From Sphingomonas sp. UNC305MFCol5.2 (GTDB lineage: Bacteria > Pseudomonadota > Alphaproteobacteria > Sphingomonadales > Sphingomonadaceae), in NCBI RefSeq assembly GCF_000712135.1, contig NZ_JOOE01000001.1:1116001-1180000 (forward strand): 64,000 nucleotides of DNA. The letters run 5' to 3'. Position numbers and translations under genes: made by a program. The notes beneath the pieces are model-generated. The model saw only the letters and a program-made list of their open reading frames with translations, was not told the DNA's origin and ran no database searches. Below are positions 41,043 to 49,960 of this stretch, piece by piece. Position 1 is the stretch's first letter. Every line of letters begins with the position of its first letter.

Positions 41043-41073
41043 AAAGGCCGGGGCGAGAGCTCCGGCCTTTTCC
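41043..41073 (+). terminator. Terminator after nusG
   Basis: AAAGGCCGG (41043-41051) pairs with CCGGCCTTT (41062-41070), then TTTCC. So rplKA is separate from secE-nusG. Confidence 0.88.
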
Positions 41074-41097
41074 GTTGTCCGCACGCTCTCTCTTCTG

Positions 41098-41126
41098 TTG
41101 CGCATCGTCCCGCTTTGCGCTAGGGG
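41098..41126 (+). promoter_or_regulatory. rplKA promoter
   Basis: TTGCGC (41098-41103), 17-base spacer, TAGGGG (41121-41126), about 110 bases before rplK and 25 bases after the nusG terminator. Confidence 0.5.
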
Positions 41127-41236
41127 CGCCGGCTTCCAAAGCTATAGCAATGGAAACCCTGCGGGAGGGCGCCTCGGCGTCCGTCTGAACCGCTAAACTT
41201 GATCGGGGTCCGCAAGGCCCCCTGAAAGAGAGTGAC

Positions 41237-41668
41237 ATGGCAAAGAAGATTACCGGCTATATCAAGCTGCAGGTGCCAGCGGGCGCCGCGAACCCCTCGC
41301 CGCCGATCGGCCCTGCTCTGGGTCAGCGCGGCGTGAACATCATGGAATTCTGCAAGGCGTTCAACGCCCAGACCGGCGACGCGGAAAAGGGCACCCCCCT
41401 TCCCACCGTGATCACCGTCTATGCGGACCGCTCGTTCTCGTTCGAGACCAAGACGCCGCCGGCGACGTACCTGATCAAGAAGGCGATCAACCTCAAGTCG
41501 GGCTCCAAGGAGCCGGGCAAGCAGGTCGCCGGCAAGATCAAGCGCTCGCAGCTGAGCGAGATCGCCCAGGTCAAGATGAAGGACCTGAACGCCAACGACA
41601 TCGAGGCAGCGACCAAGATCATCGAAGGCTCTGCCCGCGCGATGGGCCTCGAAGTGGTGGAGGGCTGA
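41237..41668 (+). CDS. rplK: 50S ribosomal protein L11
   Basis: A 143-residue L11 with the standard N-terminus [37 protein letters not shown] and the RNA-binding C-terminal domain KSGSKEPGK...[12 protein letters not shown]11 forms the GTPase-associated center with 23S rRNA. The ATG at 41237 has GAAAGAGAG upstream. It is four bases from rplA. Confidence 0.98.
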   Translation: MAKKITGYIKLQVPAGAANPSPPIGPALGQRGVNIMEFCKAFNAQTGDAEKGTPLPTVITVYADRSFSFETKTPPATYLIKKAINLKSGSKEPGKQVAGKIKRSQLSEIAQVKMKDLNANDIEAATKIIEGSARAMGLEVVEG

Positions 41669-41672
41669 TACG

Positions 41673-42365
41673 ATGGCAAAGCTGACCAAGAAGCAGAAGA
41701 CCTGGACCGTCGACACGGAGAAGCTGCACGGCGTCGATGAAGCCATCGGCATCGTCAAGGCGAACGCGACCAGCAAGTTCGACGAGACCATCGAAGTCGC
41801 ACTCAACCTCGGCGTCGATCCGCGTCACGCAGACCAGATGGTCCGCGGCGTCGTCACCCTGCCCAAGGGCACCGGCAAGACCGTCCGCGTCGGCGTGTTC
41901 GCCAAGGGCGCCAAGGCCGAGGAAGCGCTGGCCGCAGGTGCGGACGTGGTGGGTGCCGAGGACCTGATGGAAATCATCCAGGGCGGCAAGATCGACTTCG
42001 ATCGCTGCATCGCCACGCCCGACATGATGGGCCTGGTCGGCCGTCTCGGCAAGGTGCTCGGCCCCAAGGGCCTGATGCCGAACCCGAAGCTCGGCACCGT
42101 CACCATGAACGTCGGCGAGGCCGTCAAGGCCGCCAAGGGCGGTCAGGTCGAGTATCGCGTCGAGAAGGCCGGCATCATCCACTCGGGCATCGGCAAGGCG
42201 TCGTTCCCCGCGGAAGACTTGCGCGCGAACTTCGACGCGCTGGTCGATGCGGTGATCAAGGCCAAGCCGGCCGGCGCCAAGGGCAAGTACCTCCGCAAGG
42301 TGGCGCTGAGCTCGTCGATGGGCCCGGGCGTCAAGGTCGACACGGCGGAAGTCGCCGCGGCCTGA
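41673..42365 (+). CDS. rplA: 50S ribosomal protein L1
   Basis: A 230-residue L1 with [35 protein letters not shown], and [20 protein letters not shown]1 forms the L1 stalk near the E site and commonly autoregulates rplKA translation. The ATG is four bases after rplK. A terminator follows. Confidence 0.98.
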   Translation: MAKLTKKQKTWTVDTEKLHGVDEAIGIVKANATSKFDETIEVALNLGVDPRHADQMVRGVVTLPKGTGKTVRVGVFAKGAKAEEALAAGADVVGAEDLMEIIQGGKIDFDRCIATPDMMGLVGRLGKVLGPKGLMPNPKLGTVTMNVGEAVKAAKGGQVEYRVEKAGIIHSGIGKASFPAEDLRANFDALVDAVIKAKPAGAKGKYLRKVALSSSMGPGVKVDTAEVAAA

Positions 42366-42389
42366 TCGTCGAAGCAAACGGATAATGGG

Positions 42390-42421
42390 AGGGCCGGAGG
42401 AAACTCCGGCCCTTTCTTTTT
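42390..42421 (+). terminator. Terminator after rplA
   Basis: A 9-10-bp stem (42390-42399 with 42404-42413) with a GAAA tetraloop, followed by a T-rich run. It cuts rplKA off from the next block. Confidence 0.93.
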
Positions 42422-42469
42422 GCCCCCAGCGGCGCATAGTCTGTTGCTGGAACGGCAGGAGACTATGCA

Positions 42470-44206
42470 ATGCGGCTCGGGATCGCGCTGGCGCTGCTGG
42501 CCCTGCCCCTTCCCGCGTTCGCCCAGATCGCGCCGCAGGACGACGCGATCGTCGTGCAGGGCAGGCTGGAGAAGCTCAGCCACTGGCGTGAGGCGGAAAC
42601 CGATCATGTCGTCGTCACCAGCGACGGCAGCGAGGCCGAACTGTGCCGCATCGCGCACAATCTCGAGCGCCTGCACTTCCTGCTCTCGGTGCTCCTCGGA
42701 CGAGTCGACCAGCCCGACGATACCCGGAAACTGCGCGTGACCTTGGTCGGAGATTCGCGCGAGTTCGATGCGATGGGCTTGCGCAATCTGCGCTTCACGC
42801 CCGGCCCCTGGCGCAGCGGCTTCGAAGTGCAGGGCTATTACGATCCGCGCGAGGATGGGCCGGTCCTCGCCGCCACCCGTTACGACACCCGTGTCCAGCT
42901 CGAACGCGGCACCAGCCTCGCCGGGCTGCTGCCCGACCTGATCCGCGCAACCAGCGGTGGCGCGCCCGATCCCACTGCCAACAACGCAGGGCTGAGCGCG
43001 CATCTCGCCGGTCCGATCGGCACCAGTGCCGGTTTCGCGAAAAAGGACGATCCCTTCGCAGTCGCAGTCAACGAGGTCTGGGTGCCGGTCGCGGCGGAGG
43101 GCCGGATCTATGCAGCCTTCGCGCGCAACTGGCTGCTGACTCATTTTCCCAACGCCTATCCGCGTTGGTATGTCGACGGCTTCGGCGAGCTGTTCGCGAC
43201 GATCGAAGTCAAGGGCGACGGACAGATCTCCTATGGCCGGGCGCCCGAAGGCTATGCCCGCGTACTCAACAGCGTGCACGGCGCTCCCGTGAAAGAGGTC
43301 CTGACCGGCGATTATCCGGCGAAGAGCAGCGCCGACAGCCGGTGGACGCCGTTCCATGCCTGGGCGTTGGCGCACATGCTGTTCTTCGACGAGGCGCGGC
43401 GGCCACAGCTGCGCGCGTATCTCGCCGAAATTGCCGCCGGTAAGGCGCCTGCGCAGGCGGCCGCGGCGTTCGGCGACCTCGACCAGCTCCAGCGCGACCT
43501 CGCCGCATGGGACAACCGGAAGATGCCGTATGAGCGGATGACCTATCCCGCCGAACGCGTTGCCGAACCGATGGTGCGGCAGTTGACCGAGGGCGAAGCC
43601 GCCTTCGTCAAGGGACGGCTGGAGCTCGGCTCGCGCGTCGCCCTGCCCTCCGCGGCGCGCGACGCGTGGCTGAGAGACTTGCGCAAGGATACCGCGCGCT
43701 ATCCCGCGAACCTTCAGGCTCAATTGCTGCTCGCCGAAGCCGAATGCCGCAGCGGCAATGCGCCCGAATGCCTGACCGCGTCCGACCGCGCACTCGCCAC
43801 GGATCCGAACAATAGCGACGCTCGGGCATGGCGGGGCAGCGCCCTGCTCGCCCAGGCACTCGCCGCGCCCACCGCCGAGCGGGCCATGCGGCTCAAGGCG
43901 GCGCGCGCCGAGATCGCCCGCGCCAATCGCGCCGACCCCGACAATCCGCTGCCGCTCCTCGCTTATTATCGCAGCTTCGCCGAGGCGGGGGAAGCGCCGC
44001 CCGACCTGGCCATCGAAGGACTGATGAAGGCGGTCGACACCGTTCCCACGGCGCCGGGTCCGCGCCTGCTGCTCGGCGAAGCATTCGTCCGCCGCGGCAA
44101 TTCCGCAGCCGCGCGTCGCGCGCTGCTACCCGTCGCCAACGGTGCTTATGAAACCCCCGAGCGCGTGCGGGCGCAAGCGCTGCTCGCGGGCGAAGTGACC
44201 GGCTAA
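42470..44206 (+). CDS. Secreted TPR protein with degenerate MA-type metallopeptidase domain
   Basis: A 578-residue protein with a signal peptide (LALPLPAFAQ), an MA-like domain (about 40-350) and a TPR-like C-terminal half (about 370-570; LLLAEAECRSGNAPECLTAS, ALATDPNNSDARAWRGSALL). The sequence AYPRWYVDGFGELFATIEVK aligns with AYPVWYSEGFAEYLGSIQIE of the paralogue at 54083-55660, but the HELTH zinc motif there is replaced by AAFAR (about residues 215-219). It is therefore probably a non-catalytic relative. It stands alone between two terminator/promoter-separated ribosomal blocks. Confidence 0.8.
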   Translation: MRLGIALALLALPLPAFAQIAPQDDAIVVQGRLEKLSHWREAETDHVVVTSDGSEAELCRIAHNLERLHFLLSVLLGRVDQPDDTRKLRVTLVGDSREFDAMGLRNLRFTPGPWRSGFEVQGYYDPREDGPVLAATRYDTRVQLERGTSLAGLLPDLIRATSGGAPDPTANNAGLSAHLAGPIGTSAGFAKKDDPFAVAVNEVWVPVAAEGRIYAAFARNWLLTHFPNAYPRWYVDGFGELFATIEVKGDGQISYGRAPEGYARVLNSVHGAPVKEVLTGDYPAKSSADSRWTPFHAWALAHMLFFDEARRPQLRAYLAEIAAGKAPAQAAAAFGDLDQLQRDLAAWDNRKMPYERMTYPAERVAEPMVRQLTEGEAAFVKGRLELGSRVALPSAARDAWLRDLRKDTARYPANLQAQLLLAEAECRSGNAPECLTASDRALATDPNNSDARAWRGSALLAQALAAPTAERAMRLKAARAEIARANRADPDNPLPLLAYYRSFAEAGEAPPDLAIEGLMKAVDTVPTAPGPRLLLGEAFVRRGNSAAARRALLPVANGAYETPERVRAQALLAGEVTG

Positions 44207-44363
44207 ATCCACTGATCCGCTGCCGCACTGGGGATTTTCATGGAAGAAGACCGTTGGCGCCTCCGGTGCAATACAATGGATTGATGGGTGTGGCGCCAAC
44301 CATGTACGATGTCGGCGGCGGCGCATCCGCCTGCCGAGGTGCGCGCGCAGAACGGGACGAAGC

Positions 44364-45053
44364 GTGACGAGTTCCCAGTCCGACGAAACGGGGTCCGCAC
44401 CCACCGAGCATGGGGATCAGCCGCGCGCGACGCGCAAGAACCTGATGCTGGCGGCCGCGATCGAGTCCGCCGGCACCAGGGCTCCGGTGCGCATCCGCAA
44501 TCTCTCCGAAACCGGCGCGATGCTCGATGGCGCTGCGCTGCCGGCGCCCGGTGCCTCCCTCCTCCTGATACGCGCCGATATCCAGGTTTCGGCCAGCGTG
44601 GTCTGGTGCGCGGGCGGGCGCTGCGGGATTCGCTTCGACAATATCGCCGCTTCGGTCGACGAATGGGTCACTGGCAAGCGCGCAGCGGTGTTCGCCGGTC
44701 AGCAGGGCCAGGCGCGCGTGGACGCGATCCAGAGCGTCATCCGGTCGGGCGCGGCACTCCCATCCGAGGCGGCCGCTCCCGCCGGCGCCGCGATATCCGC
44801 CGCCGAACTGGAGCGGCGCATCGCCGAGGAGATCATCTATGTGCAGCGCCTGATCGACGCGCTGGGCGAAGAACTGATCGAGGATCCGGTGATGCTGCAG
44901 CGGCATTCGCGGGTGCTCCAGAATCTCGACCGCGCCAGCCAGGTGCTCGAGCATCTCGGCAAGGTGCTGGGGGAAGACGATCGCGTCGCCGCCGCGCAGG
45001 CGGTGGTGATGCAGGATCTGCGCGAACGCCTGTTGCGCAAGGCCATTTTCTGA
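44364..45053 (+). CDS. PilZ-domain protein
   Basis: A 229-residue protein. The N-terminal PilZ domain has RATRKNLML (the RxxxR motif) and RIRNLSETGAMLDG (the D/NxSxxG motif), which together form the c-di-GMP site; this is followed by VWCAGGRCGIRFD. The C-terminal half (about 140-229) is helical and may form a coiled coil. GTG at 44364 is the start. It may be a c-di-GMP effector; a GGDEF-EAL enzyme lies about 13 kb upstream but there is no direct link. Confidence 0.85.
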   Translation: MTSSQSDETGSAPTEHGDQPRATRKNLMLAAAIESAGTRAPVRIRNLSETGAMLDGAALPAPGASLLLIRADIQVSASVVWCAGGRCGIRFDNIAASVDEWVTGKRAAVFAGQQGQARVDAIQSVIRSGAALPSEAAAPAGAAISAAELERRIAEEIIYVQRLIDALGEELIEDPVMLQRHSRVLQNLDRASQVLEHLGKVLGEDDRVAAAQAVVMQDLRERLLRKAIF

Positions 45054-45082
45054 CCCGCGGCACCGGAGGCGTATTGGGCTCC

Positions 45083-45481
45083 ATGGAAACCGACGAAATC
45101 ACCGGCGGATGTGCCTGCGGGGCAGTGCGCTTTACGATGCGCGGCACGCCGATCCGCGCCGGACTCTGCCACTGCCTGACCTGCCGCAAGGCGCATGCCG
45201 CGGCGTTCAATCCCTTCGCGGTCTATCTGCGCGCGCAAATGGAAGTCGACGGGACTCTGCAGAGCTGGCGGACCGAAAACGGCTTCGAGCTGTTCTTCTG
45301 CCCCACATGCGGCTCCCGCGTCTTCGGCGGCTATCCCGGCGATCCCGAGGTGGAGATTTCCCTGGGCAGCCTCGACGAGATCGGCCGCATCACGCCGCAA
45401 TATGAGAGCTGGGTGATCCGTCGCGAACCCTGGCTCGCCGCGCTCGACGTGCCGCAGAACCAGCGCGACCCGTCGGCTTAG
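45083..45481 (+). CDS. GFA (glutathione-dependent formaldehyde-activating)-family protein
   Basis: A 132-residue protein with the zinc-binding Cys pattern GGCACGAVRF, LCHCLTCRKAH and FCPTCGSRVFGG of the GFA family. Some members were linked to glutathione and formaldehyde, but most are uncharacterised. The ATG at 45083 is about 30 bases after the PilZ gene, in the same direction. Its 3' end overlaps the convergent L,D-transpeptidase by four bases. Confidence 0.9.
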   Translation: METDEITGGCACGAVRFTMRGTPIRAGLCHCLTCRKAHAAAFNPFAVYLRAQMEVDGTLQSWRTENGFELFFCPTCGSRVFGGYPGDPEVEISLGSLDEIGRITPQYESWVIRREPWLAALDVPQNQRDPSA

Positions 45482-46023
45482 CTATAGAATTGCGGCAGCC
45501 AGTTGCGCGTGACCGTCACTCGATCGCCCAATTTGGCGGCGCGGAACAGCAACGCCGCGAACTCGTCGGGCAGGCCGATGCAGCCATGCGTCGCGTAGCG
45601 GTTGTCGACCGTCTCGCCGCTGCCGTGGAGCGCAACGCCGCCCCAGGTCAGCCGCATCATGTACGGCATCGGCGCGTTGTAGAGGTTCGAGATGTGGTGA
45701 ACCTTCTTCTGAAGGATCGGGAAGCTGCCCAGCGGCGTCGGCTTCTCGTCGGCGCCGTAGATCAGGATCGTGCGGCCGATCTCCACTCCCCCGCGATAGA
45801 CATAGAGCGTGTCGCGGGCGACGTCGGCGACGATCTCGAGCTTGCCGCTCGGCGCGCGCTCGGGCTCCCAGAGATATTCGCCCTCTTCGAGCGGGCTGTC
45901 GGGCGTCAGGATCGCCAGCACGATCGGCCCCCCGGCGGGAGCGGCGAAGACGGCGGAAGGCATCGCCGTCAATGCGATGAGGAGCATGAGAGCGCCTCGG
46001 AGGAGCGAGGATCGAGTCGTCAT
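45478..46023 (-). CDS. L,D-transpeptidase-family (YkuD) protein
   Basis: A 181-residue protein with a signal peptide (AMPSAVFAAP) and a YkuD domain: LEIVADVARDTLYVYRGG at the start, and HGSGETVDNRYATHGCIGLP with the catalytic Cys. The [S/T]HGC motif is kept, but the Arg that usually follows (CIR/CVR) is Gly here. It should act on peptidoglycan in the periplasm (3-3 crosslinks or lipoprotein attachment). It is convergent with the GFA gene. Confidence 0.87.
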   Translation of the reverse strand: MTTRSSLLRGALMLLIALTAMPSAVFAAPAGGPIVLAILTPDSPLEEGEYLWEPERAPSGKLEIVADVARDTLYVYRGGVEIGRTILIYGADEKPTPLGSFPILQKKVHHISNLYNAPMPYMMRLTWGGVALHGSGETVDNRYATHGCIGLPDEFAALLFRAAKLGDRVTVTRNWLPQFYS

Positions 46024-46231
46024 GCGCAGCGATATTGCTGGCGAAACCGCACCTGACCAGCATGGTTTTTCGACTGTTCCGCAGGGGCACAGCTTGGCCT
46101 TTCGTTAAGCATGGCATGTGATCTCGAACCGCAAGCCCGTAGACAAGCGGATCGTCGCCGAGGTGCGCGGCAAGGCCGCGTGATCGACGACAAGCGTGGA
46201 ATGGGTGGGTATCCGGGTTGACCCTTTCTTC

Positions 46232-46336
46232 GTCATCCCCGCGAAAGCGGGGACCCATCTCCCAAGCGTGCGGCCAAATGCACCGGCGCGTTCGTGGACA
46301 GTTCAGGAGATGGGCCCCCGCTTTCGCGGGGGTGAC
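46232..46336. repeat. Large inverted repeat (CCCCGCGAAAGCGGGG family)
   Basis: Two 31-base arms, 46232-46262 and 46306-46336, match in 29 positions as inverted copies, each containing its own hairpin (CCCCGC-GAAA-GCGGGG) and an end reading CCCATCTCC. The spacer is 43 bases. It is a clear dispersed-repeat type element between the L,D-transpeptidase gene and rplJ. The remainder of 46024-46230 has no gene of convincing length. Confidence 0.85.
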
Positions 46337-46439
46337 GAGTATGGACTGGTTGACTCAGCGCCACATTTCGTTATGTGCGCGCCTTCGCAGATGGGGCTTG
46401 CCTCGCCTGCGTTCCGTCCGAGACAGCGAGTGACCGGGA

Positions 46440-46605
46440 TTTGCCGGTCTTGATTTCTCGCCAAGACGGGGACAGATTTTTCACCGACGGTCCGCTTGCG
46501 CGGAGCGTTCGGGTCACGCCAGGGGAAGCCCTTGGCCGCGACGATCGTGCCCCTCGGACAATTTGTAACCGAAGCCTCCGCAAGGATGCTTCATGAAGAG
46601 GAGAC
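46440..46605 (+). promoter_or_regulatory. rplJ leader, possible L10 autoregulation site
   Basis: A roughly 170-base leader before rplJ contains several small stems and the stretch TTTGTAACCGAAGCCTCCGC shortly before the GAGGAGA ribosome site. In many bacteria the L10-L12 complex binds the rplJ leader. I have not derived a full L10-leader fold, so this is a positional suggestion. Confidence 0.3.
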
Positions 46606-46609
46606 CGGC

Positions 46610-47125
46610 ATGGATCGTTCCCAAAAGGCCGACGCCGTTGCCGAGCTGAACCGCACCTTCAACGAGGTCGGCGTGGTGGTTGTCACCCGCAATCTCGGGA
46701 TGACCGTCAAGCAATCGACGGACCTCCGCAACAAGATGCGCGACGCCGGTGCGAGCTATAAGGTCTCGAAGAACAAGCTTGCCAAGATTGCTGCCGAGGG
46801 CACCGATTATTCGGTGATCGCGGACCTGCTCACGGGTCCGACGGCGCTCGCCACTTCCGCCGATCCCGTGGCTGCGGCCAAGATCATCGCGGAATTCGCC
46901 AAGACGAACGACAAGCTCGAGATCGTCGGCGGAGCAATGGGCGCGCAGCTGCTCGACGTGGAGGGTGTGAAGGCGCTCGCCACGCTGCCGTCGCTGGATG
47001 AACTGCGTGCGAAGATCGTGGGGCTCATCGTTGCTCCCGCGACCAAGCTCGCGACGATCACCCAGGCACCGGCTGCGCAGATCGCACGTGTTCTTTCCGC
47101 TTATGCGGAGAAGGAAGCCGCGTAA
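46610..47125 (+). CDS. rplJ: 50S ribosomal protein L10
   Basis: A 171-residue L10. It has [28 protein letters not shown], the RNA-binding [28 protein letters not shown], and a C-terminal helix for L12 dimers. The ATG at 46610 has GAGGAGA at about six bases. It is followed by rplL. It stands about 4.2 kb after rplA rather than beside it. Confidence 0.97.
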   Translation: MDRSQKADAVAELNRTFNEVGVVVVTRNLGMTVKQSTDLRNKMRDAGASYKVSKNKLAKIAAEGTDYSVIADLLTGPTALATSADPVAAAKIIAEFAKTNDKLEIVGGAMGAQLLDVEGVKALATLPSLDELRAKIVGLIVAPATKLATITQAPAAQIARVLSAYAEKEAA

Positions 47126-47178
47126 GCGGCCCCCTTCGAGACTATTCCCTAACCTATCTGATTTGATTGGAGTTTATC

Positions 47179-47559
47179 ATGGCTGACCTTAACGCACTTG
47201 TTGACCAGCTCTCCGAGCTGACCGTTCTCGAAGCCGCCGAGCTCTCGAAGCTTCTCGAAGAGAAGTGGGGCGTTTCGGCTGCTGCTGCCGTTGCCGCCGC
47301 TCCGGCTGCCGGTGGCGCCGCCGGTGGCGCTGCCGCCGTCGAAGAGAAGACCGAGTTCGACGTGATCCTCACCGGCGACGGTGGCAAGAAGATCAACGTC
47401 ATCAAGGAAGTCCGCGCCATCACCGGCCTCGGTCTGACCGAAGCCAAGACGCTGGTCGAGTCGGCTCCCAAGGCCGTCAAGGAAGGCGTCAACAAGGACG
47501 AGGCCGAGAAGATCAAGAAGCAGCTCGAAGAAGCCGGCGCGACCGTCGAGGTCAAGTAA
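47179..47559 (+). CDS. rplL: 50S ribosomal protein L7/L12
   Basis: A 126-residue L7/L12 with the N-terminal dimer domain ([26 protein letters not shown]), the Ala/Gly-rich hinge and the C-terminal factor-binding domain ([25 protein letters not shown]). The ATG at 47179 has TTGGAG upstream. In most bacteria rpoB comes directly after; here a terminator and 12 kb of other genes intervene. Confidence 0.98.
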   Translation: MADLNALVDQLSELTVLEAAELSKLLEEKWGVSAAAAVAAAPAAGGAAGGAAAVEEKTEFDVILTGDGGKKINVIKEVRAITGLGLTEAKTLVESAPKAVKEGVNKDEAEKIKKQLEEAGATVEVK

Positions 47560-47581
47560 GCTTCTTCTGCTTCACGGCAGA

Positions 47582-47620
47582 GAACGAAAGGGCGGCTCCG
47601 ATGGGGCCGCCCTTTTTCGT
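47582..47620 (+). terminator. Terminator after rplL
   Basis: AACGAAAGGGCGGC pairs with GCCGCCCTTTTTCGTT (two bulged T's), giving a GC-rich stem and T5. Downstream rpoB therefore needs its own promoter. Confidence 0.9.
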
Positions 47621-47710
47621 TGGTCTGTATGCCGAACCTGTGCGCAGCGCCGCAGGATAGGCGGACGGTGGCCAGGAAAGCGGCTTACGACTTGATATCA
47701 GTCATTCAGC

Positions 47711-47776
47711 GCTCCTGCGGAGCCCAGGGTAGTTCGGTACTCCGCGATCCTGGGCTCCTGCCTTCGCAGGAGCACG
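47711..47776. repeat. Palindromic repeat (CTCCTGCGAA family)
   Basis: Contains a terminal hairpin GCTCCTGC-CTTC-GCAGGAGC (47754-47773) and longer arms GAGCCCAGG (47720-47728)/CCTGGGCTC (47749-47757). Its TCCTGCGAA core matches the repeat at 13148-13224. Confidence 0.75.
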
Positions 47777-47819
47777 ATCCTTTTGGCAGCTCACCACCAA
47801 TTACAGACGCCCCTGCTAC

Positions 47820-48884
47820 TCAGCGCCGTCCGTCGAGATCCCGCCGCGCGAGGAGCATTGCGCCGACAATGCAGGCGGCGAACAGCCCGCCTTCGAGCGC
47901 GCCCGTCACAAGCTGGGCGATCGGCCCGAACCCCGCCTCGCCGAACAGTCCGCCGATCTGATCGAGGCGGAGGCGCGACGCGGGGAAGCGGCGCGCGAGC
48001 AAGTCGAGGCTGCCCGCCATCAGCCGCCCGCCGAGCAGAGGGATCAGCACGCCCGCGATAGCGCCGACCAGCGCCGCAACCGCGACGCCGCGGCGCAGCG
48101 AGCCCCCCGCCCAGCGCACGCCGAGCCAGCTTCCCAGCCCAACTGCGCCGCCGAGCACCGCGCCTTCCGCCGCGCCGGTGATGTCGCCCGGCGACTGGCC
48201 GAGCAGCAGGTTGAAAGCGTCGAGCCCGAGCAGCTTGACCATGCCGCCGACGACCAGCCCGCCGATCGCGCCCCCGGCCGCGCTCCAGTGCCCGCGGCGC
48301 GCGGGTGCGAAATCCGCCGCCGCGATGCCGAACGCCACTCCGGCTCCGCCCACCAATGCGACGAGAATGGTGAGGCAGGTCACGACCAGCAACACCGAGA
48401 CTGCGCCCATGCCCGGCTGGAGCGGCTGCGAGGCTCCGGCGAACCCGTAGAAGATGCCGCCGATCAGTCCCGCCATCCCCGCCCCGACCATGCCTGCGCC
48501 ACCGAGCAGCAGGAAACGCCGCCAAGGCTGGAGCCCCGACGGTTCCGGCGTCGCGGTTGCCGCGGGCGGCTCGATGTCCACGATCGGCGCGATGAAGCGA
48601 TAACCGTGCTTGGGCACCGTCTCGATCAGCCGCGGATTGGCGGCGCTGTCGCCCAACTGTTTACGCAGCGTCTTGACGCATTGGGTGAGCGCTTCGTCGG
48701 TGACCGGCACACCGCGCCAGACTTCGTCGAGGAAGCGATCCTTCGACACCAGCCGGCCCTGCTCGCGCACCAGCAGGGCCAGCGCGTCGAGATAGCGGGC
48801 GTTGAGCTCCACCGGCACGCCCTCGCGCTTGAGCTGGCGATCGGCCATGTCCAGCTCGAAGCGGTCGAAGCGAAAATTCGTCAT
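47820..48884 (-). CDS. CadC/ToxR-like membrane transcriptional regulator
   Basis: A 354-residue protein with an N-terminal OmpR/PhoB-type winged helix (FDRFELDMADRQLKREGVPVEL, DEVWRGVPVTDEALTQCVKTLRKQLGD, ETVPKHGYRF) followed by about seven membrane segments from residue 125 on and no obvious periplasmic sensor domain. It would bind DNA while anchored in the membrane. Neighbouring target genes are unknown. It lies at the start of the insertion between rplL and rpoB. Confidence 0.87.
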   Translation of the reverse strand: MTNFRFDRFELDMADRQLKREGVPVELNARYLDALALLVREQGRLVSKDRFLDEVWRGVPVTDEALTQCVKTLRKQLGDSAANPRLIETVPKHGYRFIAPIVDIEPPAATATPEPSGLQPWRRFLLLGGAGMVGAGMAGLIGGIFYGFAGASQPLQPGMGAVSVLLVVTCLTILVALVGGAGVAFGIAAADFAPARRGHWSAAGGAIGGLVVGGMVKLLGLDAFNLLLGQSPGDITGAAEGAVLGGAVGLGSWLGVRWAGGSLRRGVAVAALVGAIAGVLIPLLGGRLMAGSLDLLARRFPASRLRLDQIGGLFGEAGFGPIAQLVTGALEGGLFAACIVGAMLLARRDLDGRR

Positions 48885-48927
48885 TGCCCGAAGCCTCCCG
48901 CATCGCCTCGATCAAGGCAATGGCAAA

Positions 48928-49464
48928 TCAGGCCTCGGGAAGCAGGCGCGCGCAGGCGAGCATCTGCACCGCGAGGTCCGCAGGCGGGCACGCCGCTTCG
49001 CCGGCGATCCACATCCGCAGCATCGTCAGTTGCGCCGCCGCAGCCGACATCGCAATCATCGCCGGGGGTGCGGCGCCCGGAGTCGGCACCAGCCGGGCCT
49101 CGATCATCGCGGCCAGCCGGCGCTGGAGCTTCATCCCCGTCCCGCCGGCGAGGAGGATCCGCGCAAAACCCCTTCGCTCCCAGACATGCTCGAGCATCAC
49201 GCGCACCTGAACCTTGCTCGCGCGGCCCAACGCCGCGCTGGCCAGCGGCTGCAGGATCGGTGCCACTGCCGCCAGCAGGACTTCGTCCTTGCCGCGGAAA
49301 TGCTCGTAGAAGGTCGAGCGGCCGACGCCCGCCGCTGCGATCAGGTCGGCGGTGCGGATCGTGTCGTAGCGCTGGCGGAAGGCAAGCTCTACGAATGCAG
49401 CAACGACCGCGTCACGGGTGCGCCTCGTGCGCGGATCCTGGCGATTGTCCATCGTGAGACCCAT
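48928..49464 (-). CDS. TetR-family transcriptional regulator
   Basis: A 178-residue regulator with the HTH TRDAVVAAFVELAFRQRYDTIRTADLIAAAGVGRSTFYEHFRGK and a less conserved ligand-binding C-terminal domain. It runs divergently from the VOC-protein gene with about 130 bases between them, so it probably controls that gene. Start set at ATG 49464; ATG 49452 is possible. Confidence 0.87.
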   Translation of the reverse strand: MGLTMDNRQDPRTRRTRDAVVAAFVELAFRQRYDTIRTADLIAAAGVGRSTFYEHFRGKDEVLLAAVAPILQPLASAALGRASKVQVRVMLEHVWERRGFARILLAGGTGMKLQRRLAAMIEARLVPTPGAAPPAMIAMSAAAAQLTMLRMWIAGEAACPPADLAVQMLACARLLPEA

Positions 49465-49594
49465 AGCGCATCCGCCTGTGCGAATTCCGGACTTTTGCAT
49501 GGTTCCGTCCGGCAGCGGTGCTTTCGCTCGGTTTCGCCCTCGCCCCCAGCCCGCCTCTGATGCACGGTGCGCACGAATTCACGGGAGCGAGCCA

Positions 49595-49951
49595 ATGACC
49601 GACGAACATCGCGTGGTAGCGATCGTGCCGAGCAGCGATCTCGACGCGAGCGAAGCCTTTTACCAGCGGCTCGGCTTCGAGGTGACCAGCGACCACGGCC
49701 ACTACCGCATTCTCGCCGACGGCCGCGGCTGGCATCTGCACCTCAACCAAATGGAGGGATGGCCGGAGAACGTCGAGGACAACCCGTTCGGCCTCTATCT
49801 CTATGTCGAGGATGTCGATGCAGTCGCCGATCGGGTGCGCGAGCTGATCATCGAGAAAGGCGCACCGCACCGAAAGCCGTGGGGCACCTATGAGTTCGCG
49901 GTCAGCGACCCGAGCGGAACGCTGGTTCGCATCGGCCGTGTGCTCGACTGA
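49595..49951 (+). CDS. VOC-family (glyoxalase/bleomycin-resistance-like) protein
   Basis: A 118-residue single VOC domain: VVAIVPSSDLDASEAFYQRLGFEVTSDHGHYRIL, LYLYVEDVDAVADRVREL, and YEFAVSDPSGTLVRIGR. Typical of bleomycin-resistance-like or small dioxygenase-like proteins; the substrate is unknown. ATG 49595 with GGGAGC upstream. It is encoded divergently from a TetR regulator and is the only plus-strand gene in the inserted block. Confidence 0.87.
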   Translation: MTDEHRVVAIVPSSDLDASEAFYQRLGFEVTSDHGHYRILADGRGWHLHLNQMEGWPENVEDNPFGLYLYVEDVDAVADRVRELIIEKGAPHRKPWGTYEFAVSDPSGTLVRIGRVLD

Positions 49952-49960
49952 CGAGAACCC

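Noticed and set aside
46118..46183. Possible gene fragment VISNRKPVDKRIVAEVRGKAA
   Set aside because: Only 21 codons; it looks coding by composition, but a stop lies just upstream and I recognise no parent gene.
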